IMG/VR virus record: IMGVR_UViG_3300022858_000626
Span: 1 to 37,915 of that record
DNA: 37,915 bases
DNA from: a virus
Reading direction: 5' to 3' (one strand)
A program made the position numbers and the translations under genes. The notes under the pieces were generated by a model. It had not been told where the DNA came from and searched no databases. It saw only the letters and a program-made list of their open reading frames with translations. Positions 6,675 to 14,486 of this stretch are shown here, one piece after another; within the stretch, counting starts at the first letter, position 1, and every line of letters starts with the position of its first letter.

Positions 6675-6709
6675 ATATCATTAAAGGTGTAATGCTAAAA
6701 TGATATAAT
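6675..6709 (+). promoter_or_regulatory. Rightward extended -10 promoter with inverted repeat
   Basis: TGA-TATAAT at 6701-6709 is a consensus extended -10 element. The -35 region 17 bases upstream (TTAAAG, 6681-6686) is weak, as usual for extended -10 promoters. An inverted repeat ATATCATT (6675-6682) / AATGATAT (6699-6706) covers both elements and could be an operator. It would transcribe the 56-aa ORF at 6748 and perhaps the leader and replication gene beyond. Confidence 0.6.
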
Positions 6710-6747
6710 CTAGTATTAACAATTTTTTTCTTTTAAGCAAGGGCCAC

Positions 6748-6918
6748 ATGGAAAATTTAAAAACAGTTAACAGCGAATGGATTAACGAATTACGTGTAAT
6801 ATCGGGCAAGAATGTCACGGAGAAGAAACAATTTAAGCGCACCAATAGATACAGAGAGGCGAAGATATTACGTAACTGTGAACCTCTTGATGTGCATATC
6901 TTGATACCAATGAGATAG
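6748..6918 (+). CDS. Small basic protein ahead of the replication leader
   Basis: A 56-aa ORF starting ATG (MENLKTVNSEW), with AAGGG six bases upstream and the extended -10 promoter about 40 bases before it. It is rich in Lys/Arg (KKQFKRTNRYREAK) and has no transmembrane segment. The product is not recognised. A short basic first gene of the rightward transcript could be a regulator or antiterminator-like protein by position, but no motif supports this. Confidence 0.5.
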   Translation: MENLKTVNSEWINELRVISGKNVTEKKQFKRTNRYREAKILRNCEPLDVHILIPMR

Positions 6919-6927
6919 ACATAAAAA

Positions 6928-7013
6928 AAATAAGTAAGAAGTTTTTGAAGTTTACGGTTGTCGAAGTGTACATCTCTTCAATAACCAAGACTTTTAAACA
7001 TTCTTACTTATTT
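6928..7013 (+). other. Long hairpin in the first leader copy
   Basis: A 13-bp perfect inverted repeat (AAATAAGTAAGAA 6928-6940, TTCTTACTTATTT 7001-7013) encloses a second stem (GGTT..GAAG against CTTC..AACC with one wobble and one mismatch). The inner stem has a counterpart in the second leader copy (TTGTTGAA 7333-7340, TTCAACAA 7352-7359). The pairing is conserved while bases differ, which argues for RNA structure. Confidence 0.55.
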
Positions 7014-7074
7014 CTTTGTACTTTAAGAGAAAATTGAAATAATAACCGAATTATACAGCATCCCACCAAGATTG

Positions 7075-7152
7075 TTTGTATGAATTCTAAGACTTCCACC
7101 TAAAGGACTTTTAAATTGTACCAGACACTAAATAAAAATCAAGCAAAATATA
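7075..7152 (+). repeat. Duplicated leader, copy 1 (with RBS and start of replication gene)
   Basis: 78 bases identical to 7460-7537, at an offset of 385. The repeat contains the ribosome-binding site AAAGGAC, the TTG start and the first 12 codons of the replication gene. Similarity, with substitutions and small gaps, extends upstream to about 6980 (and about 7345 for copy 2). Confidence 0.85.
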
Positions 7153-7253
7153 AGTATTTCCAAGGAAGGTTAATGACCGGAGCAAATGGATATTGTTTTC
7201 TGATATCTGTTTGGGCTGTGAGACATATCAAGCGTCTTATATCCAACCTATGA
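7116..7253 (+). CDS. 45-codon mini-ORF sharing its start with the replication protein
   Basis: From the TTG at 7116, preceded by the same RBS as the replication gene, the first 12 residues (LYQTLNKNQAKY) equal those of the 616-aa protein at 7501. The frame then diverges and stops at TGA 7251-7253 after 45 codons. The stop lies inside the loop of a 10-bp hairpin (GCGTCTTATA 7232-7241, TATAAGACGC 7264-7273). It could be the relic of a duplicated gene start or a functional leader peptide whose translation affects the downstream hairpins. Nothing shows that the peptide itself has a function. Confidence 0.4.
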   Translation: MYQTLNKNQAKYKYFQGRLMTGANGYCFLISVWAVRHIKRLISNL

Positions 7254-7281
7254 ATGAGCCAGTTATAAGACGCGGATATAA

Positions 7282-7327
7282 AAATTTAAACCCCTGGGGA
7301 ATAGAAAAACCCCAAAGGTTTAAATTT
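7282..7327 (+). terminator. Very stable hairpin between leader copies (attenuator-like)
   Basis: Outer arms AAATTTAAACC (7282-7292) and GGTTTAAATTT (7317-7327) pair perfectly over 11 bp, and an inner GGGG (7296-7299) pairs with CCCC (7310-7313) around an A-rich loop. It sits between the mini-ORF and the replication gene on the same strand, where it could terminate or pause transcription. There is no clean T run downstream, so classic intrinsic termination is uncertain. Confidence 0.55.
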
Positions 7328-7459
7328 GATAATTGTTGAAGCAAATAGCTATTCAACAACCGTGACTTTTACAAACTTCTTACTTAATTTCTTTTTTTAT
7401 TGTACCTTAAGAGAAAATTGAAATAACGTTCGAATTTATACATCCGTCCGGCAAGATTA

Positions 7460-7537
7460 TTTGTATGAATTCTAAGACTTCCACCTAAAGGACTTTTAAA
7501 TTGTACCAGACACTAAATAAAAATCAAGCAAAATATA
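7460..7537 (+). repeat. Duplicated leader, copy 2 (in use by the replication gene)
   Basis: Second copy of the 78-base perfect repeat. It contains AAAGGAC and the TTG codon at 7501 that starts the replication gene. The mismatches begin at 7459 and 7538. Confidence 0.85.
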
Positions 7538-9351
7538 CAGATTCGCAAGAAAAATTAGCAACCAGATCGAATGGCGTTAGGATAACTACTGCTCCGAATT
7601 ACGCTGATACGGTCCCTGTTCAAGAAAAAGAGATTGAAGAGTTCTTAACAATGTATCGATGCAATAAGCGTCTTGCTATCCTTAATTTAACATTAAGTAA
7701 GATTAAATTTAAAGGATATTGGCGTGCTTCGCATAGTTATATAGCGGATCTATTAAATGTTAGTTCAGACTATGTCCAAGAAACTCTCGATCGTAGTATG
7801 TCTCTTGGCATTATTCGTTCGAAGAGGACGTTTAATGGTTCGAGTATATACACCTTTAATTCTGAGTTTACCAAATCTGGTATTGTTGAAAGATTACGCA
7901 AATATTTCCCAGGCATGCGTTCTCTATTGAGTTTATTGTCTCTATTATCTTGTTTACCAAATTGTAGTTATGCCAACTCAATACATGCGTATGGTCAAAA
8001 AACCCGTACTGGTATTTTAAGTGAATCTTTAAGATCTATTAATTATTCTTACAATATAGAGTCAAGTACCAGGGAGGGGTTTAAAATTGGTAAAATCACA
8101 GAAACAGAGTTAACAAAAAAAGAAAAAAACCCTGAAAAGTGTGGAGAGACTTTTAAGACTAAAGTTCATCCTCCAATTAATCTATTTTTACTACAGTTAA
8201 TTAAGGGCATTGGTAAAATCCCAGAAACAAATTTAAGAAAACAAGAAGAAAACCTCAAAGAGCCAAGAGAAAGAGAAGAGAACTCTAAAAAGAGTGAAGA
8301 GACTTTTAAGACTGAGCTTTATTCTTCAAGCAATCCATTTTTACAACAATTAATTAAGGGCAATGTTCTTTCTCTCAATAAAGAGACCCCTGTTGCGCTC
8401 CCCCCCTCAGAAAAAGAGCTAGTTGAAATAAGAAAGAAGAGGACACAAATTTTAATTGACAATGCAAAGTGTGAGCGGTTAGATCCCCGATTAAGCCCTA
8501 AGAGTAAGTATTTGTTCTTATCGGATTATGGTCGTGCTCTTGCTGTTTTAATGGGTATAAACGAATGGGATGCGGCCTTATTGGCGGGTATTTCTGCGCA
8601 AGACATTGAAGAGTTTTTGTTTAGGGTTAGCATAGCCGTGTATGATTCCAAGATAGCATCGAGGCAGAGTGTACGGTTTTTAAAGAAGGAAGAAAAGGAC
8701 AAAGTGGTGCACACTGATGTTATACGTAATGTGGGTAATTTTGCATGGGGTATGCTCCGCAATAAATTTACTTTGGATTACGGTTTAGCTTCGAATGTAC
8801 GGTATTATTATGGTCTCAAAAAGGAAGAGGTAGTGACGGCGCAGCAGCAATCGTTATGGATTGGTTCATTGAAGAAGATAATGAATGAGTTAGAAGTAAG
8901 TTATAGCGATATAGTTAAAGAGCGCACAAACAGGAAGAAGGTTATCCATCATAAGGTAAACTCCCCCCAAGAGTGGTCCCCCCTCGAGTTGGCCCCCCAG
9001 GAGTGGTCCCACCAGGAGTTGGCCCCCCAGGAGTGGTCCCCCCAGTACAACTTTGAGGAAGATGGTTACGAGGAATGCTTTGAAGAAGATCTACACATCA
9101 AAGAATCTGCTAAACCACTACCCAAGATCAATACACATAAAGAAACCCAACTATTAAATAATCCCCCGCCCCTCGGGGCCCCATCTTCACCTATTGAAGA
9201 ATGTAACAAGATAATTAATGATCGTCGCATTGCATTATCGAAGATGCCGCACTTTTTGTACGACATGATGAAAACTAATTGGACTAATGAACTTAAGATT
9301 AAGTTTTCGTTTTTACCAGAGGACTTTGACATTTTGGCTTATGCGATATAA
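7501..9351 (+). CDS. Replication initiation-like protein with winged-helix N-terminus
   Basis: A 616-aa protein starting at TTG with AAAGGAC eight bases before it. Residues about 60-120 read as a winged helix: 'SKIKFKGYWRASHSYIADLL', 'VSSDYVQETLDRSMSLGIIR', then a wing 'FNGSSIYTFN'. This is the usual N-terminal domain of phage and plasmid replication (O-like/replisome organiser) proteins. Residues about 197-290 contain an imperfect duplication (GKITET/GKIPET ... ETFKT ... LQLIKG). Residues 491-515 are a PQEWS-type decapeptide repeat encoded by 30-bp DNA repeats. The region from 310 to 480 is conserved-looking but not recognised. No polymerase or helicase motifs are visible, so host machinery is presumably recruited. 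A replication role is inferred from the domain and from its place beside the control region. Confidence 0.55.
   Translation: MYQTLNKNQAKYTDSQEKLATRSNGVRITTAPNYADTVPVQEKEIEEFLTMYRCNKRLAILNLTLSKIKFKGYWRASHSYIADLLNVSSDYVQETLDRSMSLGIIRSKRTFNGSSIYTFNSEFTKSGIVERLRKYFPGMRSLLSLLSLLSCLPNCSYANSIHAYGQKTRTGILSESLRSINYSYNIESSTREGFKIGKITETELTKKEKNPEKCGETFKTKVHPPINLFLLQLIKGIGKIPETNLRKQEENLKEPREREENSKKSEETFKTELYSSSNPFLQQLIKGNVLSLNKETPVALPPSEKELVEIRKKRTQILIDNAKCERLDPRLSPKSKYLFLSDYGRALAVLMGINEWDAALLAGISAQDIEEFLFRVSIAVYDSKIASRQSVRFLKKEEKDKVVHTDVIRNVGNFAWGMLRNKFTLDYGLASNVRYYYGLKKEEVVTAQQQSLWIGSLKKIMNELEVSYSDIVKERTNRKKVIHHKVNSPQEWSPLELAPQEWSHQELAPQEWSPQYNFEEDGYEECFEEDLHIKESAKPLPKINTHKETQLLNNPPPLGAPSSPIEECNKIINDRRIALSKMPHFLYDMMKTNWTNELKIKFSFLPEDFDILAYAI
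8971..9045 (+). repeat. GC-rich 30-bp tandem repeat inside the replication gene
   Basis: The block GAGTGGTCCC recurs at 8971, 9001 and 9031, an exact 30-base period: two full units and a half unit. It is far richer in G and C than its AT-rich surroundings, and encodes EWSPLELAPQ / EWSHQELAPQ / EWSPQ. Repeats inside an initiator gene recall the lambda O/ori arrangement, in which iterons lie within the coding sequence. Confidence 0.8.
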
Positions 9352-9463
9352 GAACTGTTTTTATTGATACGCATATCATTCTATTCGCAGAACCATTATA
9401 CTTTTCTAAAAGGTTTTTATAGCAGTTTGGTCAATTTCCAAACAACGTTAGAAGGAGACACGT

Positions 9464-9841
9464 ATGAAATATTGTTTGATGGGCAATCCTAAGGCTTTAT
9501 CTAGGCCACGGTTTACAAATAATCATGTCTATGACTCGCAAAAAGAACACAAACTTATCCTTTCGATAGATTTAGAACGGCAACGTGATGATATGCCTAT
9601 GTTAACAGGACCACAACATTTGTTTGCTGATTTCTTCATGCCTTTATCTATATATAAATCGGACAAGTTGGAGGGGACATATGTGGAGTCGCGTCCAGAT
9701 TTGGATAATTTGTTAAAACTTCTCTGTGATGTATGTAATGGGGTACTATATGCGGACGATCAGAGGGTGGTGAAGATAACAGCTGCTAAGCGTTATTCAC
9801 GTAAGCCAAGAACTGAGTTTTACTTTGAGGATGCTATATGA
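9464..9841 (+). CDS. rusA: RusA-type Holliday junction resolvase
   Basis: A 125-aa protein, the usual RusA length. Motifs: 'GNPKALSRPRF' near the N-terminus (the G-x-P..RPR start), then 'SRPDLDNLLKLLCDVCNG' with the catalytic aspartates (DxDN...D) and 'YADDQRVVKITAAK' with the second DD and the conserved lysine. RusA cuts four-way junctions symmetrically; in phages it resolves recombination or packaging intermediates. The AGAAGGAG ribosome-binding site is excellent. The stop overlaps the next gene's ATG (ATGA), coupling resolvase to the terminase genes. Known RusA enzymes act as dimers. Confidence 0.9.
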   Translation: MKYCLMGNPKALSRPRFTNNHVYDSQKEHKLILSIDLERQRDDMPMLTGPQHLFADFFMPLSIYKSDKLEGTYVESRPDLDNLLKLLCDVCNGVLYADDQRVVKITAAKRYSRKPRTEFYFEDAI

Positions 9842-10401
9842 AAAAAAAAGAAACACAAATTAAACCAAAACACTCTACAATTGAACAGTCTGATCAGTCA
9901 AAAGAGATTCGCACAAGTAAAAGAGGTCTAGTAAGGCCTTTACTTGAACAATATTACTCTGTGATATCAGGAAAAAAAGAACTATTAGACACACGCAAAT
10001 TGGACTCGTTATGTGAATATTTTCTCAAATGTGCACAAAACTGTGAGAGTACTAAGCATGTATCTTATTATCTAAAATCACCTGATGCGCCTTTTAAAGT
10101 TGAGGTGAGAACACTCGAAAATTGGTTACACAAATACCCTAATTTAAAAGATGCCTATAATGAATTGATGGAAGCAATAGGGGATAAGTTAAGGGAAGAT
10201 GTTTTAAAGAGTAAAATACCTCATACACTTATTCACAAGGATCTTAATCTCTATTGCGATAGATATAAGAAACTATTTGAATGGGAACATGGTATTAAGA
10301 ATAAACCCGAAGACAATTCTAAGAGCTATGTAGTTGTGATGGAGCAAACTAAGGATTGTCCTAATGTGCCAAAATTGGAGCCTGATGAATCTGACGACTG
10401 A
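9838..10401 (+). CDS. Putative terminase small subunit
   Basis: A 187-aa protein immediately upstream of, and overlapping, the large terminase gene; it overlaps rusA by ATGA. It has a basic N-terminal arm (MKKKETQIKPKH), a helical middle with a possible helix-turn-helix around residues 75-110 ('VRTLENWLHKYPNLKDAYNE'), and an acidic C-terminus (EPDESDD). Terminase small subunits recognise the packaging site as ring oligomers and have this order of a DNA-binding N-terminal part and an acidic or variable tail. No strong family motif is visible, so the call rests mainly on gene order. Confidence 0.65.
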   Translation: MKKKETQIKPKHSTIEQSDQSKEIRTSKRGLVRPLLEQYYSVISGKKELLDTRKLDSLCEYFLKCAQNCESTKHVSYYLKSPDAPFKVEVRTLENWLHKYPNLKDAYNELMEAIGDKLREDVLKSKIPHTLIHKDLNLYCDRYKKLFEWEHGIKNKPEDNSKSYVVVMEQTKDCPNVPKLEPDESDD

Positions 10402-11737
10402 AACCCAGGTACGATTAGATAAATATAAACCGCGGGACTATCAGTTACCTCTCCTTGATGCTGTATTAAATAAAGGGTATAGAAAAGTACTAGCCCTATG
10501 GTGTCGTCGTTCAGGTAAAGATTTAACAGCTTGGAATTTGATCATACGTAAAGCAGTCATGGAGATAGGTAACTATTTCTATTGCCTGCCGACCTATAGA
10601 CAATGTCGTTTGGTAATTTTTGACAGTATTACCATAGATGGCAACAAATTTATCGACTATATTCCAAAAGAACTTATTAAGGCTATTAATATACAAGAGA
10701 TGAAGATCTCACTTATAAATGGTTCCATTATTCAGCTAATGGGCTCAGATACGTACGATACTTCTCTCATTGGTACAAACCCACGCATGATAGTATTTTC
10801 AGAATGGTCTCTTTCAGATGAACGCGCATATCAGTTTGTGCGGCCTATCATGAATGCAAATAATGGTATAGTTGTATTCTTGAGTACACCGAGAGGGTAT
10901 AATCATTTCTATACTCTCTATCAGATAGCAAGTCACTCTAAAGACTGGTTTTGTTACAAGCTTACGGTTGAAGATTGTGGGCATATTTCACTTGCTGATA
11001 TTAGAAAAGAGATAGAATCATGCGAAGTTAGTGAAGATCTTGCACGCCAGGAATACTGGTGTGACTTTTCTGCTGGTGTTGAAGGTAGTTATTATGCAAA
11101 ATATATTGATCGCATGCGTCTTAAGGGACAGATTACTAATGTACCTTGGGAACCAGGTTTCGCTGTTCATACTGCTTGGGATATTGGGGTCCGTGATTCA
11201 ACAACTATCATATGGTTCCAATGTATAGGGCAAACAGTCCGAATAATTGATTGCTATGAAAAGAACAAAGAAGGTCTCGAGCATTACGTCAATGTAATCA
11301 AATCTAAGCCGTATACTATGGGTCGTCATATAGCGCCACATGACATAGCTGTCAAAGAATGGGGTTCAGGACAAACTAGAATATCTAAGGCAAGAGAACT
11401 AGGAATCAAATTCACTTTATCGAATAACGTAAGCCTTATGGATGGTATAGAGTCGTGCCGTTCTGTTTTCGGCAAAATATGGATTGATGAAAAAGTCTGT
11501 GCACCATTGATCAAGGCACTGGAGAATTATAGACAGGAATGGGATAGTAAACGAAAAGTCTATCATGACCGTCCGTTACATAATAGTGATAGCCATTTTG
11601 CTGATGCTTTTAGGTATCTGTGCGTTTCGTTACCAAAAATGCGTGATGGTTTATCAGCGGAAGAATTAGATAAAAGATATAAAGAAGCTATGATGCTTAA
11701 TGATACAGCTAGACCATTTAAGAAAGAACCATGGTGA
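10364..11737 (+). CDS. terL: Terminase large subunit
   Basis: A 457-aa ATPase-nuclease that pumps DNA into the prohead. Visible in order: a 'YKPRDYQ' adenine-binding-like motif near 21-27, a Walker A-like 'CRRSGKD' at 47-53 (D replaces the usual S/T), a Walker B region 'MIVFSEW' at 142-148 (SE in place of DE), the coupling motif 'FLSTPRG' at 172-178, and RNase H-fold nuclease acidic residues in 'AWDIG' (about 271-275), 'APHDIAV' (about 324-330) and 'SHFADAFRY' near 419-427. Length is normal. ATG 10364 has AAGGA eight bases upstream; ATG 10385, with GGAG four bases upstream, is an alternative start. The gene overlaps the putative small subunit. Confidence 0.93.
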   Translation: MCQNWSLMNLTTETQVRLDKYKPRDYQLPLLDAVLNKGYRKVLALWCRRSGKDLTAWNLIIRKAVMEIGNYFYCLPTYRQCRLVIFDSITIDGNKFIDYIPKELIKAINIQEMKISLINGSIIQLMGSDTYDTSLIGTNPRMIVFSEWSLSDERAYQFVRPIMNANNGIVVFLSTPRGYNHFYTLYQIASHSKDWFCYKLTVEDCGHISLADIRKEIESCEVSEDLARQEYWCDFSAGVEGSYYAKYIDRMRLKGQITNVPWEPGFAVHTAWDIGVRDSTTIIWFQCIGQTVRIIDCYEKNKEGLEHYVNVIKSKPYTMGRHIAPHDIAVKEWGSGQTRISKARELGIKFTLSNNVSLMDGIESCRSVFGKIWIDEKVCAPLIKALENYRQEWDSKRKVYHDRPLHNSDSHFADAFRYLCVSLPKMRDGLSAEELDKRYKEAMMLNDTARPFKKEPW

Positions 11738-11871
11738 TGGAAGATACTACTAAATTATGGCTGCTTTTGATTTTCTATATTTTTGTGTTTTCTTTGAAAG
11801 ATGTTCTTAATACATACAATGAAGGGTTAAAAAAACATGAATATATTATCAGTAATAGAAGCAATCCTTAG
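11737..11871 (+). CDS. Tiny single-span membrane protein
   Basis: A 44-aa ORF whose ATG shares one base with the terL stop (TGATG), so it can be translated by reinitiation. It has a hydrophobic span (LWLLLIFYIFVFSL) followed by a polar tail. Unknown function. In the absence of a recognisable holin it is one of several small membrane proteins that could take part in lysis; this is speculative. Confidence 0.4.
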   Translation: MEDTTKLWLLLIFYIFVFSLKDVLNTYNEGLKKHEYIISNRSNP

Positions 11872-11947
11872 TTTCATCTTCTTAATCATAGGAATTTTGA
11901 GTCTACTCTGCATAATTACTCTTATATATATGATCAACAATCAATAA
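11837..11947 (+). CDS. Tiny hydrophobic membrane protein overlapping the previous ORF
   Basis: A 36-aa ORF (MNILSVIEAILSF...) in a different frame from the preceding one and overlapping it by 35 bases. Nearly the whole product is a single hydrophobic helix ending YMINNQ. GAAGGG lies about 11 bases before its ATG. Two overlapping one-span membrane proteins between terminase and portal genes are unusual; their function is not known. Confidence 0.4.
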   Translation: MNILSVIEAILSFIFLIIGILSLLCIITLIYMINNQ

Positions 11948-12022
11948 ATCATTGCGTTGAAATACCTTCTGGACTTAAGCTAATGAAGTAACGAAAAACG
12001 CTCAATTGAAAAAGGGGCAGTA

Positions 12023-14131
12023 GTGATATTTCAAGAGCTTGATACTAAATATGTAGATTCAGGTGATCGCAATATACTTGAGTATATGAATCATTTGTAC
12101 ATGCAATCAATTACGATAAATCTAACCTATGCCTCTGAGGCTGATTTAGATCATAAATTTTACAGTGGCGACCAATCAGCCTTTAATTCATATTGGGCTG
12201 GTGTTCCAGGTCCTATGCGCAAAACCTTTATATTTAACAAGATACGTAAACAAATCGATCTTGTTTCAGGTAATCAGCGAAAAAACCGCAAACAAACTGT
12301 ATGTGTTCCTGTAGAGAATGCGGACCAGAAGACAGCAGATCAGTTTTCAAAGATTTTTGACTATGTACATAATAGAGAATATGTCCTCGAAACCATATCA
12401 GATACCTTTAAGGAGGCTCTCATTTCTGGCATGTCTCTTTTGCAGCTCTGGTTAGATTTTAGAAATGATCCTATATCAGGTGATATTAAAGTAGCTAAAA
12501 CTGATTACAATTCATTTATAATCGACCCATTCTTTCGAAACGCTGATCTTTCTGACTGCCATTTTATATGGAAACGTTCTTATCTAACCAAGAGAGATAT
12601 ATTAAGTCTCATGCCTACAGCATCAGATATTATTAAAAACCTCCAAAATGACACCATGCGCGACGGAAAGTTTCAGTACCAACCAGAATCCCTCGGTTAT
12701 AACATGAGCAACCTGATTGCGTATGATGAGTTCTACTATAGAGATTATAGAGAGCAACTTATTCTTGTAGATAGACAAACTGGTGAAGTACAAGAGTGGC
12801 GTGGCCAAGATGATGATCGCCTAAATCTATTTTTACAGACTTACCCTCAAATCACTATGAAGAAAACAGAGGTTCCTACGGTTAAGCTAGCTATAGTTGC
12901 TGGAGGACAAGTTCTATTTAATTCCTACAATCCAATGGGTATAGATAATTACCCTTTTATACCTGTAACTGCCTATTATAATCCACAAATTCCCTATTAT
13001 AATTATCGCGTACAAGGAATGGTCAGAGGCCTCAGGGATGCACAATTCTTATACAATCGCCGTAAGGCAATAGAATTGGATATTTTAGAGAGTCAGGTAA
13101 ACTCTGGTTGGAAGTATAAAGAGGACTGCTTAGTCAATCCTTCAGATATATTTATGGCTGGACAGGGTAAGGGAATCGCTCTTAAGACTGAAGCACAAAT
13201 GACCGATGCGGAGCAAATACAGTCTCCAATAGTACCACCAACAACTATTCAGTTATCTGAGATGTTGGGTAAAGAAATGAATGATATATCCGGTATTAGT
13301 GAGGAATTACTCGGTACTCCTACTAATGATGTTGCTGGTTTATTGTCCATGATTAGACAAAATGCTTCTCTTGTTACCTTACAGCCTTTATTTGATCAAC
13401 TTGATAGGTCACAAAGACAACTTGGCAAACTTATGATAGACGTGATTCAAGCTAACTATACTCCTGGTAAAATAAAGAAAATACTCGGCGGTGACGAGCC
13501 TAGTCAACAGTTCTACAATAAGTCATTCGGTGTATATAACGCACACGTTGAAGAGGCTGTACTTACTCAAACTCAAAAACAGTTACAATTTGCACAGTTG
13601 ATCCAGTTAAGAGAGATGGGTGTTGCTGTACCAGATAACGTCCTATTAGACTCATGTCTATTGCAGAACAAAGAAGAACTTATAAAATCTATCCAACAGT
13701 CGCAACAACAAAAACAAGAAATGGAACAAAGACAAGCAGAGTTGCAGATGATGCAATTACAATCTCAGATCAAACTTAATGAATCTCAGGCTACAGCGAA
13801 CGAAGGTCTTGGTATCGAACGCCTATCTAGAGTACAAGAAAATGAAGCACTTGCTCAAGAACGTCGCGCTCAGGCAGTTAAAGATGAAGATTCTGCTCTT
13901 TTAGATCTCGTTAAAGCAATGAAAGAGATTGATGGAATAGATTTAAGCCATATGAAACAACTTTTAGAGATGCATAACCTCGTTAAAGCGCAAGAACAGG
14001 ATAATGCTAACGGTGATTCTGATGTTACAGTTAAACCAGGAAGGGCTGTGAATGATCGAAAAACTGCAGAAGTTAATAGTAATAATAGAGATAATCAAGA
14101 AGCTGACGGAGGAGGAAATAATCTTACTTAA
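12023..14131 (+). CDS. Portal protein, P22-like
   Basis: A 702-aa protein with GTG start preceded by AAAGGGGC. Position directly after terL and length (about 700 aa, like P22 gp1) indicate the portal, the twelve-subunit ring at the packaging vertex. Supporting segments: 'FIFNKIRKQIDLVSGNQRKN' near residues 69-88, which matches the conserved 'hR.....l.G..rqnR' start of long podovirus portals; 'NYPFIPVTAYYNPQIPYYNY' in the wing/stem region; and 'LRDAQFLYNRRKA'. Residues about 555-690 are a long Gln/Glu-rich coiled coil, as expected of the P22-type barrel that projects into the capsid. The final 40 residues are Asn/Asp-rich and disordered. Confidence 0.85.
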   Translation: MIFQELDTKYVDSGDRNILEYMNHLYMQSITINLTYASEADLDHKFYSGDQSAFNSYWAGVPGPMRKTFIFNKIRKQIDLVSGNQRKNRKQTVCVPVENADQKTADQFSKIFDYVHNREYVLETISDTFKEALISGMSLLQLWLDFRNDPISGDIKVAKTDYNSFIIDPFFRNADLSDCHFIWKRSYLTKRDILSLMPTASDIIKNLQNDTMRDGKFQYQPESLGYNMSNLIAYDEFYYRDYREQLILVDRQTGEVQEWRGQDDDRLNLFLQTYPQITMKKTEVPTVKLAIVAGGQVLFNSYNPMGIDNYPFIPVTAYYNPQIPYYNYRVQGMVRGLRDAQFLYNRRKAIELDILESQVNSGWKYKEDCLVNPSDIFMAGQGKGIALKTEAQMTDAEQIQSPIVPPTTIQLSEMLGKEMNDISGISEELLGTPTNDVAGLLSMIRQNASLVTLQPLFDQLDRSQRQLGKLMIDVIQANYTPGKIKKILGGDEPSQQFYNKSFGVYNAHVEEAVLTQTQKQLQFAQLIQLREMGVAVPDNVLLDSCLLQNKEELIKSIQQSQQQKQEMEQRQAELQMMQLQSQIKLNESQATANEGLGIERLSRVQENEALAQERRAQAVKDEDSALLDLVKAMKEIDGIDLSHMKQLLEMHNLVKAQEQDNANGDSDVTVKPGRAVNDRKTAEVNSNNRDNQEADGGGNNLT

Positions 14132-14168
14132 AGATTATTTAGAAGCATATATCGAGACCTTTTCTGAG
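14052..14168 (+). CDS. Possible small ORF overlapping the portal 3' end
   Basis: A 38-codon ORF (MIEKLQKLIVIIEIIKK...) in another frame, overlapping the last 80 bases of the portal gene and ending at TGA 14166-14168. AGGAAGG lies eight bases before its ATG, better than many starts here. The product would be an amphipathic or hydrophobic helix plus an acidic helix. It could be a real overlapping gene or chance. Confidence 0.3.
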
Positions 14169-14184
14169 GAATAAAAGGAATAAT

Positions 14185-14412
14185 TTGAATAAGAAAATTA
14201 AGGATATTGGTGACGAACTTGGTGTTAACTGGAAACAGATCAACCCTAAACAGTTCGAAATGGGGATGAAAGTTGAATTAGAACATGGAACTAAAAATCC
14301 TAAGACTAATATAACTAATGATGATCCAATTAAGACTGCAAAGATCGCTCTATCTCACTTATATGAGAAAAATAATTATTATAGTGAGCTAAAAAAAGTT
14401 GAGTCAAAGTGA
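14185..14412 (+). CDS. DUF5661-like small protein
   Basis: A 75-aa protein with a TTG start and AAAAGGA upstream. The pattern 'KQFEMGMKVELEHGT', 'TNITNDDPIKTAKIALSHLYE' and 'YYSELKKVES' matches the small family I know as DUF5661, found in phages and bacteria and of unknown function. The HG...DDP...A.SHL layout resembles a helical metal-binding or structural module, but no role has been shown to my knowledge. It lies between the portal gene and other small structural-module genes. Confidence 0.6.
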   Translation: MNKKIKDIGDELGVNWKQINPKQFEMGMKVELEHGTKNPKTNITNDDPIKTAKIALSHLYEKNNYYSELKKVESK

Positions 14413-14486
14413 CTAAAATAACCCCTCTGTTGTAGATGGGATAACCATTGTCGATACTATATCGGCAGTTCACAGAAAGGCCAAAT

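Noticed and set aside
11948-12022. Possible promoter or gene between the tiny ORFs and portal
   Set aside because: Only the portal ribosome-binding site (AAAGGGGC) could be supported; no convincing -35/-10 pair.
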